A stretch of DNA of 64,000 nt from the NCBI GenBank assembly GCA_023935145.1, contig CM043704.1, forward strand, positions 94,885,873 to 94,949,872. The letters are read 5' to 3'. Made by a program: the position numbers and the translations under genes. Source of the stretch: Bretschneidera sinensis (Eukaryota > Streptophyta > Magnoliopsida > Brassicales > Akaniaceae). Positions 60,389 to 64,000 of the stretch are shown here, piece by piece. Position 1 is the stretch's first letter, and each line of letters starts with the position of its first letter. The notes under the pieces are model-generated. The model was not told where the DNA came from. It did no database searches and saw nothing but the letters and a program-made list of their open reading frames with translations.

Positions 60389-61225
60389 ATGCTCTCTTCC
60401 CTTCATCTCCCTCCCATTCCATCTTCCTCTCCCTCAAAAACCCTCAATCCCCACTCTCTCTCTCCAAGCCCTCCCCTTTACCTCAAATTCCGTACCTCTC
60501 ACCATGAAAATCTCCGATACCTCAAAGCCCTCGGCATCATTAATCCCACCATAAAAAACCCCAACAAACTCCCTCCCCCGGATGGCTTAGACCACATCCT
60601 TGCAACTGTAAATTTTCTCAAATCCAAGGGCGTTTCGGACAATGACTTCCCACGACTAGCCTTTCTATGCCCTCAACTCTTCTCCGCAAACTTTGACATA
60701 ATTGAAATTGAACCCGTCTTCAAGTTTTTAACCGATGATCTACACGCTTCAATCATAGAATCGCGAGGTTTGATTGTTAATTGCCCTTACATTCTTCTTT
60801 CGAATGTGGAATATTGCTTGAAGCCAACACTAAATTACCTTAAGAAATTAGGGTTGGAGAAATTGAACGCCCCGAGTAAACTCAATGCGCATCTTTTAAA
60901 CATGCGTGTGGAGAAGTTACGTGTGAAAATAAAGTTCTTGAAGAGTATAGGGTTGACGTACAAGGAGGCCGCAAGGGTTTGTGCGAGGATGCCAGCTATA
61001 TTTGGCTATAACATTGATGATAACTTGAGGCCTAAGTATGAATTTTTAGTGGGGGAGATGGAGAGAAGCTTGGAGGAGTTGCTGGAGTTTCCACAGTATT
61101 TTGGGTTTAGTTTGCAAAGGAGGATAGCACCAAGGCATTGGCATTTGAAGCAGAGGAATGTTCGGATTAAATTGAACAGAATGCTGCTGTGGGGTGATGA
61201 AAAGTTTTATTCCAAGTGGAAGTAA
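60389..61225 (+). CDS. mTERF-family organellar protein
   Basis: 278 residues, no intron. mTERF proteins are alpha-helical repeat proteins that bind nucleic acid in plastids or mitochondria and act in transcription, splicing or RNA processing. The first ~35 residues are Ser/Pro/Leu-rich, like a transit peptide. From ~55 on, mTERF repeats appear: ATVNFLKSKGVSDNDFPRL, YLKKLGLEKLNAPSK, KIKFLKSIGLTYKEAARVCA, and the C-terminal block LEELLEFPQYFGFSLQRRI followed by PRHWHLKQRNV. It belongs with small plant mTERFs; I cannot choose the exact orthologue. It is divergent from CCS1, with about 1.2 kb between. Confidence 0.88.
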   Translation: MLSSLHLPPIPSSSPSKTLNPHSLSPSPPLYLKFRTSHHENLRYLKALGIINPTIKNPNKLPPPDGLDHILATVNFLKSKGVSDNDFPRLAFLCPQLFSANFDIIEIEPVFKFLTDDLHASIIESRGLIVNCPYILLSNVEYCLKPTLNYLKKLGLEKLNAPSKLNAHLLNMRVEKLRVKIKFLKSIGLTYKEAARVCARMPAIFGYNIDDNLRPKYEFLVGEMERSLEELLEFPQYFGFSLQRRIAPRHWHLKQRNVRIKLNRMLLWGDEKFYSKWK

Positions 61226-62272
61226 TATATTATATTAGTCTAAATCAAACAAAATAAAAAGTTAAAAATAGTATAGACTTCCTCTCATTCTTGATGCTGT
61301 TTTTAACGTTTTATTCTTCGTGAATCACAATATATTCAATGCATTGTCAGTGTAAGAACTTTTTATTCGGTTTTACCATTTTTTTTCTTTCTAAGAAAAT
61401 AAACTTCTTAATTTCCTCTCCAAAATCCTCTGTTCAATGATTTATAAGGTACAATATTCTTAAACAAGACGTCACGCTGATAATAATTGATGAATGCTTG
61501 ACCAAAGCCTCTAATTGTTCCTGGGTTCTACACTTATGAATTATGACCATTGAGCCAGACCCGAAACAATTTAATTGCTAAAAATATTGTTGAAAACCAT
61601 ATGGAAAATTCACATCCTCAGAGTTCAGAGATGAGGAGGTCAGCAATTTAACCCATTAGCATTTGGTTTAACATTTCAGTCAACAAATTTGGAAATGAGG
61701 GCCCAGGTACCATTTGGAAAGCTTATGCCACACACCATAAATTCCGTGGCCTTAAAAGTACAAGACCTAAAAAAGACCCATTACAATCAAGATGCAACCA
61801 AAGAATTCTTCCATCAATGGATCCTTTTTTGCAAATTAGTGTTCTCTTGTATGTATCAAGTGAAATATGGCCAAGTTCTAGCCAGCAATTTGTATAGACT
61901 CCAAGGTTTAATCACCTATCTCAATTTTTGATGTAAGAATCCTTGTTTTCACAACCCTGCAATACAGAAGATCTGGATAAGAAATAAATGTATTCAACTA
62001 CGTCAAACAAGACTTATTCCACCAATTATTTAAAGGTCACGCAAATAGATCCATTTGCCATTGACCTGTGACCCAGGCTATATCTCCCGTTAACTGATGG
62101 CTGATTGTGTGTGAATTAACCAGATATTGGTTTAATGCTATTGTGGAAGCTTTCCACCAGCATGATGCACCAGCATGCACAAGAGTAATATGCATGCCTC
62201 TATGCATTTGAACGTCATCCCATTTAATCATGGGTCGGTTAAGAAAAAATCACTTACCAGTAAGTAACAGAT
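61226..62272. other. Intergenic region between mTERF and PUL gene
   Basis: No gene is recognised. It holds the 3' flanks of two convergent genes. Confidence 0.5.
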
Positions 62273-63264
62273 TCAACCATGTCTTATTAACAGCTCGATG
62301 TCGGCTCCAACTTCAGCGATCTTGGTTTCTTTAGATGACTTCGCTACTTTGGCAATATTCTCAACATCAAAGTCCAAAGCTATCTTTTTCACAAGACCCT
62401 CAAGCATCTGTTTTAAGAATAAAGAAAAGACATCAGTAATAAAAAAAAGATAGGCAGTCAAGAAATCTCACAGAACTAATACCAATCATGCTTTAGTACT
62501 AAAATATGATCCCGAGAGTTCAGAGTTGATATACCAAAATCCAACAGGTTTCCTGTACTTTATTCTGTCAAATTGAGCCTACTCTAACCCAATCCCAAAC
62601 TAGATTAAAAATCATAGCCTGTTAACATGCAAACTGATGTGTGGTACGAGTCAACGTATGATGTGTCCCTTTTAAGTTGCATTCTTAAATAAAACACAGT
62701 ACAGGTCACACATTGATAGCCTGAGCTAGCAAAAACCTTATGTTCAAACTATGAAAAGTGTAACCTTGACAAAGTGAATAAGTAGTAATAAAAGTAAAGA
62801 TCATTATTTATTTAGGAGAACCCTCTCATCTGGGTTTGTCATATACTGAACACAAGTAACATCTCCATTGAAGTGACCAAGAAATATTCTCCGGTGAAAG
62901 TATCCATAATTGCTTAGCAAAAATATTAAACAGAGTTATGCGAAGGTACCAGCGATCCAATGGCAACTAAAGCCCGGAATTTCGAATCAACTTCTTGACC
63001 TTCCTCTTCTGCAATCTGCGGGAAAAAGAACTACCATGAGGAATATTGTATATAAATTGCATTTTGGAAAACCTCTCATGGGAATCCATCTCAAAATGGC
63101 TGGTGCAATAAAAAAAAATTGGAGGAATCAAATCAGGAAAGAAATGCAGAGTGACTTCCCTTTTGCAAACACAGGAAAATGACAGAAAACATACTTCAAG
63201 CGCTGCTGAAAGAACTTGAGATTGACCTTCTTGATCCTTCTTTTCAATTAACAGTATCGCATAG
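62273..63264 (-). CDS. PLAA/DOA1-like PUL-domain protein, last three exons (partial)
   Basis: Three exons are seen: 63264-63195 (YAILLIEKKDQEGQSQVLSA), 63015-62950 (IAEEEGQEVDSKFRALVAIG) and 62407-62273 (LEGLVKKIALDFDVENIAKV to the stop TGA at 62275). The pattern of a helix with LLIEKKDQEGQ, then a KFRALVAIG segment, then IAKVAKSSKETKIAEVG and a last helix matches the end of the PUL domain, which in PLAA/Doa1/Ufd3 binds Cdc48/p97 and follows WD40 and PFU domains. The upstream exons lie beyond 64000. Frames join cleanly. The family call rests on the C-terminal segment. Confidence 0.72.
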
Positions 63265-64000
63265 CTGTGAAGCACACAAATAATAGCTTAGATCAAGCAA
63301 CGGTTATAATTTGTGCCTTGATAATTGAGAAAACCTCAAAGCAATGCCAAACTTGATCAGTTACAGTGCATGTGTAGATCATGGACATCATAGAACAGGA
63401 TCGCAAGAATTTTAATTTCTAGACTTCTAGTTGACTGCACACTGTCATGAGTGAAATTTTCACAAAGTTGTGGAAAAGAAGATGATGAAGACTATGCTTT
63501 GGATACCAGTACTCAGTTCTTGAATATACTAATCAGATCAGAACACCTTTGAAAGCAAATACTGAAAAGGGGTAAAAGGAAAGTCACCAAAAGAAAACCA
63601 ACAGTTTTCGAAAACTGAAAACTCTTTTCTATATTTGGCAAACAGTTTTTAAAAAATCAGTTTTCAAAAACTGTTTTCTGAAAACTCCAAATTGGTGTTT
63701 TCTGACATTATTTTCAAAAAATAACCCTAAAATCAGTGTTCATTTCTCTGTTTCATTCTTCCTCCATGGTATATAAAAAATATTAAAATTTTGAAAATAA
63801 AATAATATTAATTATTTTTAAGTATTTAGTAAATATGATAAATAAAATTAATATAGATTTTAAATTTAAACTCAAAACTAAAAATAATTACAAGGTGTAT
63901 CAAAACAGTTTTCAAAAGAAGATTACCAAACAACTTTCACCGTCTTCTGTTTTGAAAACAGTTTTCGAGTTACAGTTATCCAAACATGTTTTCTCAATAA
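63265..64000. other. Intron of the PUL gene with a TTTTC-rich repeat
   Basis: No further exon was recognised. From 63590 to the window end, repeated CAGTTTTC/GAAAACTG inverted motifs and AT-rich DNA suggest a MITE-like element whose right end may lie outside. Confidence 0.4.

Overview
The window is nuclear DNA of a dicot-type flowering plant. The evidence is multi-exon genes with plant GT-AG introns, products for the plastid, AT-rich intergenic DNA, and Ty1/Copia retrotransposons primed by initiator tRNA-Met. I cannot name the species. No rRNA, tRNA or CRISPR was recognised.

Left part (1-27.9 kb) is almost entirely Copia DNA. A broken 5' end of a leucine-rich-repeat receptor kinase gene (826-1135) precedes a decayed Tork/Tnt1-type element (to 4741). 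Next is a Sirevirus-type element on the plus strand (4742-25110). A second Sirevirus (12935-23211, minus strand) is nested inside it, with a perfect GGGAC target duplication. To the right lies the 3' half of a third Copia family (25111-27860). Both Sireviruses carry an extra ORF downstream of pol that resembles plant 'putative transposon protein' domains. About fifty copies of a 12-bp palindrome (CCAGTCGACTGG) or close variants occur in four LTRs and in the spacers just before the extra ORF. In both settings the array is followed by a TATA box. This shared layout is the best candidate for an undescribed system in the window.

Right part (30-64 kb) is genic. In order: TIC62-like (minus, 30.1-36.7 kb) with its repeat exons damaged, one by a hAT-type MITE at a splice acceptor; a DA1-related LIM/peptidase gene (plus, 38.8-41.5 kb); HDR/IspH of the plastid MEP pathway (plus, 43.3-46.9 kb); a young, nearly intact Copia element (47528-52122) with an intact Pol ORF but no recognisable capsid; CCS1 for plastid c-type cytochrome assembly (minus, 55.1-59.2 kb); an mTERF-family gene (plus, 60.4-61.2 kb); and the last three exons of a PLAA/DOA1-like PUL-domain gene (minus, 62.3-63.3 kb, continuing past the window).

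Three of the host genes are plastid genes (TIC62, HDR, CCS1) and the mTERF is organellar. They act in separate pathways and are single-gene units, not an operon. Exon borders were inferred by eye from splice signals, reading frame and family knowledge.
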